A stretch of 64,000 nucleotides of DNA, taken from the NCBI RefSeq assembly GCF_018130955.1, contig NZ_JAFCJM010000001.1:1-64000 (forward strand), read 5' to 3'. Every line of letters begins with the position of its first letter. Position 1 is the first letter of the stretch. Of this stretch, positions 9,005-17,506 are shown piece after piece. Origin of the DNA: Bradyrhizobium liaoningense (GTDB taxonomy: Bacteria; Pseudomonadota; Alphaproteobacteria; Rhizobiales; Xanthobacteraceae). The position numbers were made by a program, and so were the translations under genes. The notes beneath the pieces are model-generated. The model made no database searches, was not told the DNA's origin, and saw only the letters and a program-made list of their open reading frames with translations.

Positions 9005-9483
9005 ATCTGGTTTTGCCGGATGTTTTGCACCATCTTGGCCAGCACGCGCGCGCAGATTTCGATCTCGTCGGGGTCGATGCCCTCGGTCAGTCGGTCGTAG
9101 TTGTTTTCCATGATCGGCCAGATCTTGCGCAATAGCGCTTCACCGTCGGGCGTCAGCGCCACGACGCGGCGGCGCTGGTCCTCCTCCGCGATCTCGCGCT
9201 TGACGAGGCCCGCGGACACCATCGATTCGACCATGCGGCTCGCCGTCGACTGCTCGGTGACGGCAAGCACGGCGACCTCGTTGACCGTCAGCGTCTTGTA
9301 GATGAACAAAACCGACAGCGTCCGGAACACGACATTGTTGATGTTGTGCTCGCTGAGGTCACGGTTCTGGTCGAGATTCCAGCGATTGGCGAGGCGATTG
9401 AACAGATAGGGGATGTAGCTCTGCAACTGGTCCTTGGTCCGCGGCGGACCGGACTTCCATTTGCCCTTGGATTCCTTGGCCAT
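9001..9483 (-). CDS. MarR-family transcriptional regulator (first of a pair)
   Basis: The 160-residue winged-helix protein shows recognition helix STASRMVESMVSAGLV and the wing EEDQRRRVVALTPDGEALL, typical of MarR repressors that release DNA on binding aromatic acids. Its ATG overlaps the stop of the second MarR gene (TAATG), so the two are translationally coupled. Both lie downstream of iorB on the same strand. A basic lysine-rich N terminus precedes the domain. It is a candidate ligand-responsive repressor of the dioxygenase or ior/nitrilase operons. Confidence 0.88.
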   Translation of the reverse strand: MAKESKGKWKSGPPRTKDQLQSYIPYLFNRLANRWNLDQNRDLSEHNINNVVFRTLSVLFIYKTLTVNEVAVLAVTEQSTASRMVESMVSAGLVKREIAEEDQRRRVVALTPDGEALLRKIWPIMENNYDRLTEGIDPDEIEICARVLAKMVQNIRQNQI

Positions 9484-9977
9484 TATTTTCTGCGACTCTG
9501 CTTCTTGGTCTCGGTGCGAATTTTCTGGGACAGCGACCGCAACACGCCGAGTGCGGTATCGAGCTCCGGGGCCGGGATATTTTCCAGCCGCTTGCTGAGA
9601 TGCCTCTTGTGAATGTCGGCAGCTTTCCGGAACAGCGTCGCGCCCTTCGGCGTCAGGCGGACGATGAAGGAGCGGCGGTCCTCGCTCGACATCGCCTTGC
9701 TGATGAGGTCGTCGGCGAGAAGCCGCTGCACCAGCCCGGAGACGTTACCCCCGGAGACTTTCAAATTCTGCGACAGCTGCCCGAGCGCGAGCCCCTCCGG
9801 ATAGCGGTCGAGCTGCGCCAGCACGTCGAACTTTGCCAGCGACAGGCCGAACTCCGAGCTCAGCATGGAATTGAGCGAGGCAAAAATCTCGCCATGCAGC
9901 GACAGCAATTGCAGCCAGAGCCGGGTCTCGATCTGGCCCTGGACGGGAACGATGTTGTCTTTGAGTGCTGCAGGCAT
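9483..9977 (-). CDS. MarR-family transcriptional regulator (second of a pair)
   Basis: The 164-residue MarR protein has helix-turn-helix LSQNLKVSGGNVSGLVQRLL and the wing SSEDRRSFIVRLTPKGATLF. It resembles the MarR encoded at 34853 in the region LAKFDVLAQLDRYPEGLALG more than its direct neighbour, so the two may recognise related operators. The ATG at 9977 was chosen; an in-frame TTG at 9998 would add seven residues and neither has a strong ribosome site. A 154-base gap separates it from iorB. Confidence 0.87.
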   Translation of the reverse strand: MPAALKDNIVPVQGQIETRLWLQLLSLHGEIFASLNSMLSSEFGLSLAKFDVLAQLDRYPEGLALGQLSQNLKVSGGNVSGLVQRLLADDLISKAMSSEDRRSFIVRLTPKGATLFRKAADIHKRHLSKRLENIPAPELDTALGVLRSLSQKIRTETKKQSRRK

Positions 9978-10131
9978 TGCATGACCAATCGCGGACAAGA
10001 CGTCTCGTCAAGAGGGTGGGGAGGCAGTTGTCGGAATTATCGCTCCGATGAACGGACCGGGAATCGCAGTCGGGATCGCCGATCCTGACGTTGTTCGCCG
10101 TATCAGGCAATCCTGGGCGATCCCGGCCGCA

Positions 10132-11694
10132 TCACGCAAACGTCTTGATGGTCTGGATGACACCGTCGAGCTCCTTGCCGGGGCCGTCCTTCAGCGCGGC
10201 CTCGCGCAGGCGGCGGGCCCAGTCGGCGGCATCGTCGCGCCGCTCCACCAGCTTGATCGCGGCCAGCGTCTTGTCGAATTTGGAAAGCCCCCGGCTATGG
10301 GTATCGGAATAGCCTTTCACCAGCCGCCGGCATTGCAGGATCTCGACGCCGAGCTGGTAGTTGGTGCGAACAGCCTCCGTCGCGGCCTTCAGCCATGCGT
10401 CCCGATGCGCCGTCTCGACGGCATGGCGCAGCGAGCGGCGGCGCATGCCGCGCATCCCGCCCACGACATAAAGCATCAGGAACCAGGGCAGCGAATAGGT
10501 CCGCACCCTCCGTCCTTTGTTGACCCGGCGATCGAGCCAGCCGAGCAGGCGGGGCCTTGCGCCAAGCCAGCGGCCAAAGCCGGCCGGCAGCATGCCCATC
10601 ACCTCCTCCATGCGGGGATGCATGAACTCGGTGGTCTGCAGCACCTGGCCCTCTGACAGCTCCAGCTCGCCCTCGATCCTGACACGGCGGCTGGCGCGCG
10701 TCTTGAGATCGGCGACGCGGATCACGTCGTCATAGGTCATGGCGTTGGCAAGATACTTTGCCGCCGCCTGCGTAAAGGCAAAGCTCTTGCTGTCGCCGCC
10801 GGCATTCCGATCGGCGGCGTGCAGCGCGCCGAGGATGTCGAGATATTCGCCGCCATACGCGACGTCCTGGAAATCGACCACCTTCTTCAGTCCGGCCCGC
10901 GCCATGGCCGTCGCAGGCTCCGGCAGTTCCTTCAGCCGCGCGACGAGCCCGGCCAGTCGGGCGTCCGGGGCCACAGGGGAGGGCGCCACCTTGGACGGCG
11001 GGGATGCGGGCGCAGCCGCATCGTCAAAGGACCTCGTCTGCACCCGATCAAAAGCCGCCTCAAACGTCCCGATGCTCGCCTTCGCGCCCTTCTCGCCGGC
11101 TTTGATCACGTCGAGATAGCTCTCTCGGCTGAACGGCAGCACGCCGGCGCCTGCGAGCGCACCGAACATCGCGGCCGAGATCACGCTGCCATGCGCGATC
11201 GCCAGCGCGTTCAAATCGAAGATGATCTCGGTCTTGGCGGCAACCCCGATCGCGCCTGACACGGCACCCTTGTCGGCGATACCATTGCCCGGCGCGATCT
11301 TTTCTCCGATCGCAAAGGAGCGATGGTTGGAGGCGATCAGCGTGGTGCGGTCCGGCGTCACCAGGCCGCGCAGGATCGAGCGGCCGGCCTCCATGAACTC
11401 TGCGGCCATCACGACATCGACGTCGCCGGGGGTCGGCATCAGCGACAGGATCGGCTTGCGGCCGTCGAGCGGCGGCATCGCCTCGATGTAGTAGATGGTG
11501 GCGCCGGTGCGCTGGGCGACGCCGGGCACCGAGGTGGACTGCGCGACCCAGCCGTGGTTCTCCGCGAGCTGCACGATCCAGTCGGTCAAGACACCGCCGC
11601 CCTGGCCGCCCATCGCGACGATCGCGATCGAGATCGGCCGCTCGGTTGCGTCTCCAGCGGCAGGCAGCGCCAGTCTGACGGTTTCGTCTCTCAT
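10132..11694 (-). CDS. iorB: Indolepyruvate:ferredoxin oxidoreductase, beta-type subunit (long form)
   Basis: The N-terminal 210 residues form the gamma-type domain of 2-oxoacid:ferredoxin oxidoreductases (GGQGGGVLTDWI near residue 29, SVPGVAQRTGATIYYIE). The remainder, about 300 residues, is an additional C-terminal region found in long bacterial IorB-like proteins and is of unknown function. With the alpha subunit it would oxidatively decarboxylate an aryl 2-oxoacid to an aryl-CoA, giving electrons to ferredoxin. ATG/TGA overlap with iorA shows coupling. Indolepyruvate is the classical substrate; here isatinate (2-aminophenylglyoxylate) is an attractive alternative. Confidence 0.85.
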   Translation of the reverse strand: MRDETVRLALPAAGDATERPISIAIVAMGGQGGGVLTDWIVQLAENHGWVAQSTSVPGVAQRTGATIYYIEAMPPLDGRKPILSLMPTPGDVDVVMAAEFMEAGRSILRGLVTPDRTTLIASNHRSFAIGEKIAPGNGIADKGAVSGAIGVAAKTEIIFDLNALAIAHGSVISAAMFGALAGAGVLPFSRESYLDVIKAGEKGAKASIGTFEAAFDRVQTRSFDDAAAPASPPSKVAPSPVAPDARLAGLVARLKELPEPATAMARAGLKKVVDFQDVAYGGEYLDILGALHAADRNAGGDSKSFAFTQAAAKYLANAMTYDDVIRVADLKTRASRRVRIEGELELSEGQVLQTTEFMHPRMEEVMGMLPAGFGRWLGARPRLLGWLDRRVNKGRRVRTYSLPWFLMLYVVGGMRGMRRRSLRHAVETAHRDAWLKAATEAVRTNYQLGVEILQCRRLVKGYSDTHSRGLSKFDKTLAAIKLVERRDDAADWARRLREAALKDGPGKELDGVIQTIKTFA

Positions 11695-13850
11695 GCCAGC
11701 GCCTCGAGCGCGGGACGGCGGCGATCACGCCGCCGCTGCAGCCAGCCGATCACGGCCATGGCGACCTTGGATTTGAACTTGTCCCAGCCGGTCGGATTGT
11801 GAATGACGTCGGCGCGATAGAAGGACGGGCAGAGCACGGCGGCTTCAGCGACCTCGCCGCAATTGCCGCAGCCGACGCAGGAATTGTCGATGGCCGCAAC
11901 AGGATCGTCGCGCAGGGGATCGTCGAGCTGCTTGACGGACAGGGAAGGGCAGCCCGAGAGCCGGATGCAGGCATGGTCGCCGGTGCAGACGTCCTCGTCG
12001 ACGCCAAAACGCTCCTTGACGATCCGCGCGCCGTCCTTGATCGCCTTTGATATCTGCGGCTTCACGCGGCGCTGCTTGTTCAGCATGCATTCGGAGGAGG
12101 CGACGATGACCTTTGGGCCTTCCTCCTTCGTGGTCAGCGCTTCCTTCAGCGTGTCGCGCATCTTGCCGACATCGTAGGTGCGGTCGAGCTGCCGCACCCA
12201 TTGGCCGCCGATGCCCTTCACCGCCTGGACGATCGAGTTGTTGGTGTTGCGCCGCTTGTTGACCGCGCGCGAGGACAGGATGTCCTGACCGCCGGTCGCG
12301 GAGGTGTAGTAATTGTCGACGATGACGAACACGCCGTCATGCTTGTTGAAGACGGCGTTGCCGATGCCGCTGGTCAGCCCGTTGTGCCAGAAGCCGCCGT
12401 CGCCCATCACGGCGATCGAGCGCTTGTCGGCCTTGACGTTGAAGGCCGAGGTCGAGGCCGGACCAAGACCAAAGCCCATGGTCGTCGCGCCGATGTTGAA
12501 GGGCGGCAGGATCGAGAACAGATGGCAGCCGATGTCTGCCGAGACATGATGCTGGCCGAGTTCTTCTTCGACGAGCTTCATCGCGGCAAAGATCGGCCGC
12601 TCCGGGCAGCCGGTGCAGAGGCCGGGTGGACGCGCCGGCACGACCTGCTTGAGTTTTTCGACCGCGGGATGATTGAGCGTAGGGGCTGCGTCCGGCGCCG
12701 GCGGCCGGTTGCCGAGCAGCCGCGGCTCGGTCTTGTCAAGAAATTCCCTGATGCCGCCGAGCAGCACCTGCGCGGTGTAGTCGCCGCCCATCGGCAGCAC
12801 GTCCTTGCCGTGGACGCGCGCATTGATGTCCCTGCGCCGCAGCACGGTGTTGATCGCCTGCTCCAGATATTCCGGCTGGCCTTCCTCGACGATCAGCACC
12901 GCGTCCTTGCCGACACAGAACTCCGCGACCTCGGTGTCGATCACGGGGTAGGTGACGTTCATGATGTAGAGCGGCACCTGCGTATTCGCGTAGGCATCCG
13001 ACAGTCCCAGATATTGCAGCGCGCGGATGACGTTGTTGTACATCCCGCCCTGCATGATGATGCCGACCTTGCCGTCATCAGGTCCCATCCATTCATTGAG
13101 CTTGTGGTCGCGGATGAAGCCGATCGCCGCGGGCATGCGCGTCTTGATCTTCTCCTGCTCGTGTTCATAAGCCGCCGGCGGCAGGACGATGCGGTTGACG
13201 TCGCGCTTGGGATTGTTGAGCGCGTCCTTGATGGTGTGCGCCGGCTTGACGTTGTCCTTGCAGGCAAAGCTGCCGTGCATGTGGCAGGCGCGAACACGCA
13301 CCTCCAGCATCACGGGCGTATTGGAGAACTCCGAGAGCTCAAAGCCCTTCTCGATTAGGTTGACGATGCATTCATGGTCGGGACGGGGATCGAGCAGCCA
13401 CATCTGCGACTTCATCGCAAATGCATGGGTGCGCTCCTGCATGATGGAGGAGCCTTCGCCATAATCCTCGCCGACGATGATCATGGTGCCGCCGGTGACG
13501 CCGCCCGAGGCGAGGTTGGCGAGCGCGTCGGAGGCGACGTTGGTGCCGACCGTCGACTTCCAGGCGACCGCGCCACGCAGGGGATACATCACCGAGGCCG
13601 ACAGCATCGCCGCGGCAGCCGCTTCATTGGCAGAACTCTGGAACACCACGCCGAGGTCGTCGAGCACGTCCTTGGCATCCGCAAGCACGTCCATGAGATG
13701 GGAGATCGGCGAGCCCTGGTAGCCGCCGACATAGGCGACACCGGATTGCAGCAGGGCCTTGGTGATGGCGAGGATGCCTTCACCGCGAAAGGTGTCGCCG
13801 TCGCCGAGCCGAAGATCCTCGACTTCGCGAGCGAAGGAACGTTCAGCCAT
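11691..13850 (-). CDS. iorA: Indolepyruvate:ferredoxin oxidoreductase, alpha subunit
   Basis: The 719-residue thiamine-diphosphate enzyme has an N-terminal pyrimidine-binding domain (GYQGSPISHLMDV, FQSSANEAAA), the TPP motif MGDGGFWHNGL followed by FVIVDNYYTSATGG, and a C-terminal dicluster ferredoxin region with CTGDHACIRLSGCP and CVGCGNCGEVAEAAVLCP. Together with IorB it makes an aryl-acyl-CoA, CO2 and reduced ferredoxin from an aryl 2-oxoacid. GGAGGG lies just upstream of the ATG. It is transcribed divergently from the nitrilase operon, and a TATGC-N4-GCATA palindrome lies 16 bases before its start. It is the first gene of iorA-iorB-marR-marR. Confidence 0.9.
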   Translation of the reverse strand: MAERSFAREVEDLRLGDGDTFRGEGILAITKALLQSGVAYVGGYQGSPISHLMDVLADAKDVLDDLGVVFQSSANEAAAAAMLSASVMYPLRGAVAWKSTVGTNVASDALANLASGGVTGGTMIIVGEDYGEGSSIMQERTHAFAMKSQMWLLDPRPDHECIVNLIEKGFELSEFSNTPVMLEVRVRACHMHGSFACKDNVKPAHTIKDALNNPKRDVNRIVLPPAAYEHEQEKIKTRMPAAIGFIRDHKLNEWMGPDDGKVGIIMQGGMYNNVIRALQYLGLSDAYANTQVPLYIMNVTYPVIDTEVAEFCVGKDAVLIVEEGQPEYLEQAINTVLRRRDINARVHGKDVLPMGGDYTAQVLLGGIREFLDKTEPRLLGNRPPAPDAAPTLNHPAVEKLKQVVPARPPGLCTGCPERPIFAAMKLVEEELGQHHVSADIGCHLFSILPPFNIGATTMGFGLGPASTSAFNVKADKRSIAVMGDGGFWHNGLTSGIGNAVFNKHDGVFVIVDNYYTSATGGQDILSSRAVNKRRNTNNSIVQAVKGIGGQWVRQLDRTYDVGKMRDTLKEALTTKEEGPKVIVASSECMLNKQRRVKPQISKAIKDGARIVKERFGVDEDVCTGDHACIRLSGCPSLSVKQLDDPLRDDPVAAIDNSCVGCGNCGEVAEAAVLCPSFYRADVIHNPTGWDKFKSKVAMAVIGWLQRRRDRRRPALEALA

Positions 13851-13865
13851 TGCACCCTCCAGAAA

Positions 13866-13879
13866 TATGCGTTAGCATA
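13866..13879. promoter_or_regulatory. TATGC-N4-GCATA palindrome between iorA and the nitrilase operon
   Basis: A perfect 5-bp inverted repeat with a 4-bp spacer sits in the AT-rich part of the divergent intergenic region. It is followed by TTACATGT (13883-13890), which is also found at 3821-3828 in the dioxygenase promoter. This is the expected place for an operator of one of the two MarR proteins encoded downstream of iorB. Confidence 0.4.
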
Positions 13880-13974
13880 CGTTTACATGTGAAGTAAGTC
13901 AACGCCGGGCCATGGTCAGTCTAGCGGATATCTGATCCCGCGGGCGGTCGTGCCGGAGCGACAGGGTGGGCCGA

Positions 13975-14991
13975 ATGCTGAAGCTGCCGCGCTTTAAAGC
14001 CGCCGCCGTCCAGGCCTCTCCCGTCTATCTCGATGCGAGCGCGACCGCCGACAAGGCCGCTTCACTGGTGCGTGAAGCAGCACGCAACGGCGCAAGGCTC
14101 GTCGCGTTCCCCGAGGTCTTCGTTCCCGGCTATCCCTATTGGAACTGGATCACCGATCCCGTCACGGGAAGTGCGTGGTTCGAGAAGCTCGCCAAGGCCT
14201 CTGTCCTCGTTCCGGGGCCGGAGGTGGATGTCGTCCGCAAGGCGGCGCGCGATTCCGGCTGTTACGTCGTGCTCGGCGTCAACGAGCGCAGCCCGGTGTC
14301 GCTGGGTGCGATCTACAACACGCTTGTGTTCATCGGGCCGGACGGTGCGCTGATCGGCAAGCACCGCAAGCTGGTGCCGACCTGGGCCGAGAAGCTGACC
14401 TGGACCGGCGGTGACGGCTCGAGCCTGCGCGTCTATGATACCGAGATCGGGCGCCTCGGAGGCCTGGCCTGCGGCGAGAACACCAACACGCTGGCGCGGT
14501 TTGCGCTGCTGGGGCAGGGCGAGCTGGTGCACGTCGCAAGCTACATCTCGCTTCCCGTCGCGCCGCCCGACTACGACATGGCGGAGGCGATCAAGTTGCG
14601 CGCGATTGCCCACTCCTTCGAAGGCAAGATCTTTACGGTGGTCTCCTGCTCGACCGTGTCGGAGGAGATCATCACGGCGATGGAGGCTGTCGTGCCGGAT
14701 GCACGTGCGCGGCTGCAGCGGAAATCCAGCGCCTTCTCCGGCATCATCGGGCCCGATGGCCGGGTCGTCGGCGAGTCCCTGATCGACGACGAAGGCATCG
14801 TCTATGCCGAGATCGACCTCGAACGTTGCATCCAGCCGAAGCAGATGCACGACATCGTCGGCCACTATAATCGCTTCGACGTTTTTGATTTGCGGGTCAA
14901 CCGGCGTCCCCTGGCGCCGCTGGACCTCGCAGGCGGTGAGGGCGCTGCCGCGGAGCAGGGCTTCATGCCGATCCCACTGAGATCGGAATAG
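13975..14991 (+). CDS. Nitrilase (carbon-nitrogen hydrolase), candidate arylacetonitrilase
   Basis: The 338-residue protein carries the nitrilase catalytic triad: Glu in FPEVFVPGYPYWNW (about residue 45), Lys in HRKLVPTWAEKLTW (about 127) and Cys in GGLACGENTNTLARF (about 162). The GYPYW and CGENTNTL segments match true nitrilases more closely than amidases. It would hydrolyse a nitrile to the acid plus ammonia. Next to candidate indoleacetate-degradation genes, indole-3-acetonitrile is a reasonable but unproven substrate. ATG 13975 was chosen over a GTG at 13966. It heads a five-gene operon. Confidence 0.88.
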   Translation: MLKLPRFKAAAVQASPVYLDASATADKAASLVREAARNGARLVAFPEVFVPGYPYWNWITDPVTGSAWFEKLAKASVLVPGPEVDVVRKAARDSGCYVVLGVNERSPVSLGAIYNTLVFIGPDGALIGKHRKLVPTWAEKLTWTGGDGSSLRVYDTEIGRLGGLACGENTNTLARFALLGQGELVHVASYISLPVAPPDYDMAEAIKLRAIAHSFEGKIFTVVSCSTVSEEIITAMEAVVPDARARLQRKSSAFSGIIGPDGRVVGESLIDDEGIVYAEIDLERCIQPKQMHDIVGHYNRFDVFDLRVNRRPLAPLDLAGGEGAAAEQGFMPIPLRSE

Positions 14992-15007
14992 GACTTTGGA
15001 GGACAGG

Positions 15008-16114
15008 ATGCGCGAGAACGTGATCGGCCGGGCCAATGTCGAGGACACACCGGAACTCAAAGCCTACTACAAGGATCTCGAAAAATACGAGGCCGGCGCG
15101 CTCTGGACCGTCGCCAACAAGATCGAACCGTGGGCGCCGCAATCGGCGTCCGTTCCCGTGCTCTGGCGCTACAACGATCTGCGCGAGCACGTGCTGCGCT
15201 CCGTCGTGCTGGTCTCGCCGGAGAAGGCGGGCCGTCGCGTGATCTATCTCAACAATCCCGGCCGCCGTGATGTCTCGGCTGCCGTCGGCTGGCTCTATTC
15301 GGGCCTGCAGGTGATGCACCCCGGCGAGGTCGCCACCGCGCATGCGCATTCGGCGTCCGCCTTGCGCTTCATCATGGAAGGATCCGGTGCCTACACCATC
15401 GTCGACGGCCACAAGATGACGCTGGGCGCGCGCGATTTCGTGCTGACGCCGAACGGCACCTGGCACGAGCATGGCGTCGAGGCCGACGGCTCGGTCTGCA
15501 TCTGGCAGGACGGCCTCGACATTCCCCTGGTCAATGCGCTCGAAGCCAATTTCTTCGTCGTGCATCCAAAAGTCCAGCAGGAGGAATCCGGCTATCCCGT
15601 CGACGACATGACCAAGACCTGGGGCAATCCCGGTCTGCGGCCGGCCGACTCCAGATGGTCAAAAGGCTATTCGCCCATGTTCAAATATGAGTGGGAGCCG
15701 ACCTACGATTCCCTGCGCAAGTATGGCGCCGCGACCGACGGATCACGCTATGACGGCGTCCTCATGAATTACGTCAACCCGATCACCGGCGGGCACGTGA
15801 TGCAGACGATCGGCGCCAGCATGCAGTTGTTGCGGCCGGGCGAGCGTACCAAGTCGCACCGCCACACCGGCAGCTTCATTTACCAGGTCGCCAAGGGCCG
15901 CGGCTATTCCGTCATCGGCGGCAAACGCTTCGAGTGGCAGGAGCGCGACATTTTTTGCGTGCCGTCCTGGGCTTGGCACGAGCATGGCAATCTCTCTGAC
16001 AGCGAGGATGCCTGCCTGTTCTGCTTCAACGATCTGCCCGTGATCGAAGGCCTCGGTCTCTACCGGGAAGAGGCCTATGGCGACAATGCCGGCCACCAGC
16101 CGGTCGCCGCCTGA
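15008..16114 (+). CDS. Gentisate 1,2-dioxygenase-family bicupin
   Basis: The 368-residue protein has two cupin domains. The first has the metal-binding pattern TAHAHSASALRFIMEG then TPNGTWHEHG (about residues 117-160). The second has KSHRHTGSFIYQVAKG then VPSWAWHEHG (about 283-325). This layout is that of gentisate and 1-hydroxy-2-naphthoate dioxygenases, Fe(II) enzymes that open the ring of an ortho-substituted benzoate. The following fumarylacetoacetase-type gene supports ring cleavage to a maleyl- or fumarylpyruvate. A strong GGAGG precedes ATG 15008. A substituted gentisate or 5-hydroxyanthranilate are alternatives. Confidence 0.88.
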   Translation: MRENVIGRANVEDTPELKAYYKDLEKYEAGALWTVANKIEPWAPQSASVPVLWRYNDLREHVLRSVVLVSPEKAGRRVIYLNNPGRRDVSAAVGWLYSGLQVMHPGEVATAHAHSASALRFIMEGSGAYTIVDGHKMTLGARDFVLTPNGTWHEHGVEADGSVCIWQDGLDIPLVNALEANFFVVHPKVQQEESGYPVDDMTKTWGNPGLRPADSRWSKGYSPMFKYEWEPTYDSLRKYGAATDGSRYDGVLMNYVNPITGGHVMQTIGASMQLLRPGERTKSHRHTGSFIYQVAKGRGYSVIGGKRFEWQERDIFCVPSWAWHEHGNLSDSEDACLFCFNDLPVIEGLGLYREEAYGDNAGHQPVAA

Positions 16115-16160
16115 CGCGTTCACCAACAGAATTCAACCGAAAGAGTCGGATCAAACCTCC

Positions 16161-17069
16161 ATGCGCCTTGTCACCTATACTTTGGGCTCCAGCGGTGCGC
16201 GCCTCGGCGCGCTCGTCAACGGATTGGTCGTCGATGTCGAGCACCTCGGTGCGTCCAGCGGCGCGACATGGCCGAGCGACATGCTGTCGTTCATCGACAA
16301 CAGTGTGACCCTGTTGCCGGCGCTGAGGGATGCTCTGGAGGATGCGAATGGGCGCTTCCCGGCCGGCTCCGCCGTTGCCGTCGAGGACGTCAAGCTGCAG
16401 GCCCCAATTCCGCGTCCGCGGAAAAACATCTTTGGCATCGGGCTGAATTACCGCGCCCATGTCGCTGAGTCAGCCAAGAGCCTCGATACCAGCAAGGACC
16501 TGCCGAAGCAGCCGGTTGTGTTCTCCAAGCCACCGACCTCGGTGATCGGCCCCGGCGCCGCCATCCAGCACAACGCGAAGATGACCCAGCAGCTCGACTG
16601 GGAGGTCGAGCTCGCCGTCATCGTCGGCAAGACCGCAACGCGCATCGCAACCGACAAGGCGATGGATCACGTGTTCGGCTATTCGGTCATGATCGACATT
16701 TCCGCGCGCGACAATCGCCGCGCCGGCCAGTGGATTTTTTCCAAGGGTATGGACACCTATGCGCCGTTCGGCCCATGCATCGTGACCGCGGACGAGATCC
16801 CAAATCCGCATGATCTGCGGCTGTGGCTGACCAAGAACGGTGTCATGAAGCAGGACTCCAACACCAAGTACATGATCTTCGACATCCCGGTGTTGATCGC
16901 CGACATCTCCTCCGGCATGACGCTCGAACCCGGCGATATCATCGCGACCGGAACGCCCGAAGGCGTCGGCGCCGGCATGAGCCCGCAGGAATGGCTGTGG
17001 CCGGGCGACGTGGTCGAGGCCGGCGTCGACGGTGTCGGCGTCATCAGGCATCCGGTTGTCGCGATCTGA
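16161..17069 (+). CDS. Fumarylacetoacetate hydrolase-family protein (candidate fumarylpyruvate hydrolase)
   Basis: The 302-residue protein has the FAH catalytic domain from about residue 90. It includes FGIGLNYRAHVAES, the metal-ligand segment QLDWEVELAVIVGK with its Glu pair, and the terminal GDIIATGTPEGVG motif. Such enzymes hydrolyse C-C bonds in acylpyruvates made by ring-cleaving dioxygenases. Directly after a gentisate-dioxygenase-like gene it probably cleaves maleyl/fumarylpyruvate. ATG 16161 starts at the usual MRLVTY N terminus. Its stop overlaps the start of the next gene. Confidence 0.9.
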   Translation: MRLVTYTLGSSGARLGALVNGLVVDVEHLGASSGATWPSDMLSFIDNSVTLLPALRDALEDANGRFPAGSAVAVEDVKLQAPIPRPRKNIFGIGLNYRAHVAESAKSLDTSKDLPKQPVVFSKPPTSVIGPGAAIQHNAKMTQQLDWEVELAVIVGKTATRIATDKAMDHVFGYSVMIDISARDNRRAGQWIFSKGMDTYAPFGPCIVTADEIPNPHDLRLWLTKNGVMKQDSNTKYMIFDIPVLIADISSGMTLEPGDIIATGTPEGVGAGMSPQEWLWPGDVVEAGVDGVGVIRHPVVAI

Positions 17070-17506
17070 TGACGAGGTTCTCGTTCGATCGCGAGCTGCG
17101 GTTCGGGGACTGCGATCCTTCGGGCATCGCCTATTTCCCGTCCTACCTCAACATCCTCAACGGTGTCGTCGAGGAGTTTTGGGCAGGAATCGGATTCCCC
17201 TGGCCTGAGCTCATCACGGTCCGCAAGATCGGGACGCCCACGGTGCACCTCTCCTGCGATTTCTCCCGGCCGTCGCTGTTCGGCGATCGCCTGACGTTCG
17301 CCTTGCGCATCGGCAAGGTCGGCCGTGCGTCGCTGCATCTGGCGCACGTCGTGTCGGGCGCAGACGGCGTGCGCTGGAAGGCGCGCCAGGTTTTGGCCGC
17401 GACATCGCTCGTCGATCACCATGCCATCCCCTGGCCCGACGACATCCGCACTGCGCTGATGGCGCACCTGCACGTGGAGAAGGGAGCGGAGGCGATGTCC
17501 TCATGA
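17069..17506 (+). CDS. 4-hydroxybenzoyl-CoA-type (hotdog) thioesterase
   Basis: The 145-residue hotdog protein has the signature RFGDCDPSGIAYFPSYLNIL near residues 12-31, containing the active-site Asp of 4HBT-like thioesterases. It would free an aromatic acid from its CoA ester. With the flavin hydroxylase fusion (35642) and the bicupin it could release gentisate from gentisyl-CoA, as in salicylyl-CoA routes. The start codon overlaps the FAH stop (TGATG) and the stop overlaps the next start, so it is translationally coupled on both sides. Confidence 0.87.
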   Translation: MTRFSFDRELRFGDCDPSGIAYFPSYLNILNGVVEEFWAGIGFPWPELITVRKIGTPTVHLSCDFSRPSLFGDRLTFALRIGKVGRASLHLAHVVSGADGVRWKARQVLAATSLVDHHAIPWPDDIRTALMAHLHVEKGAEAMSS

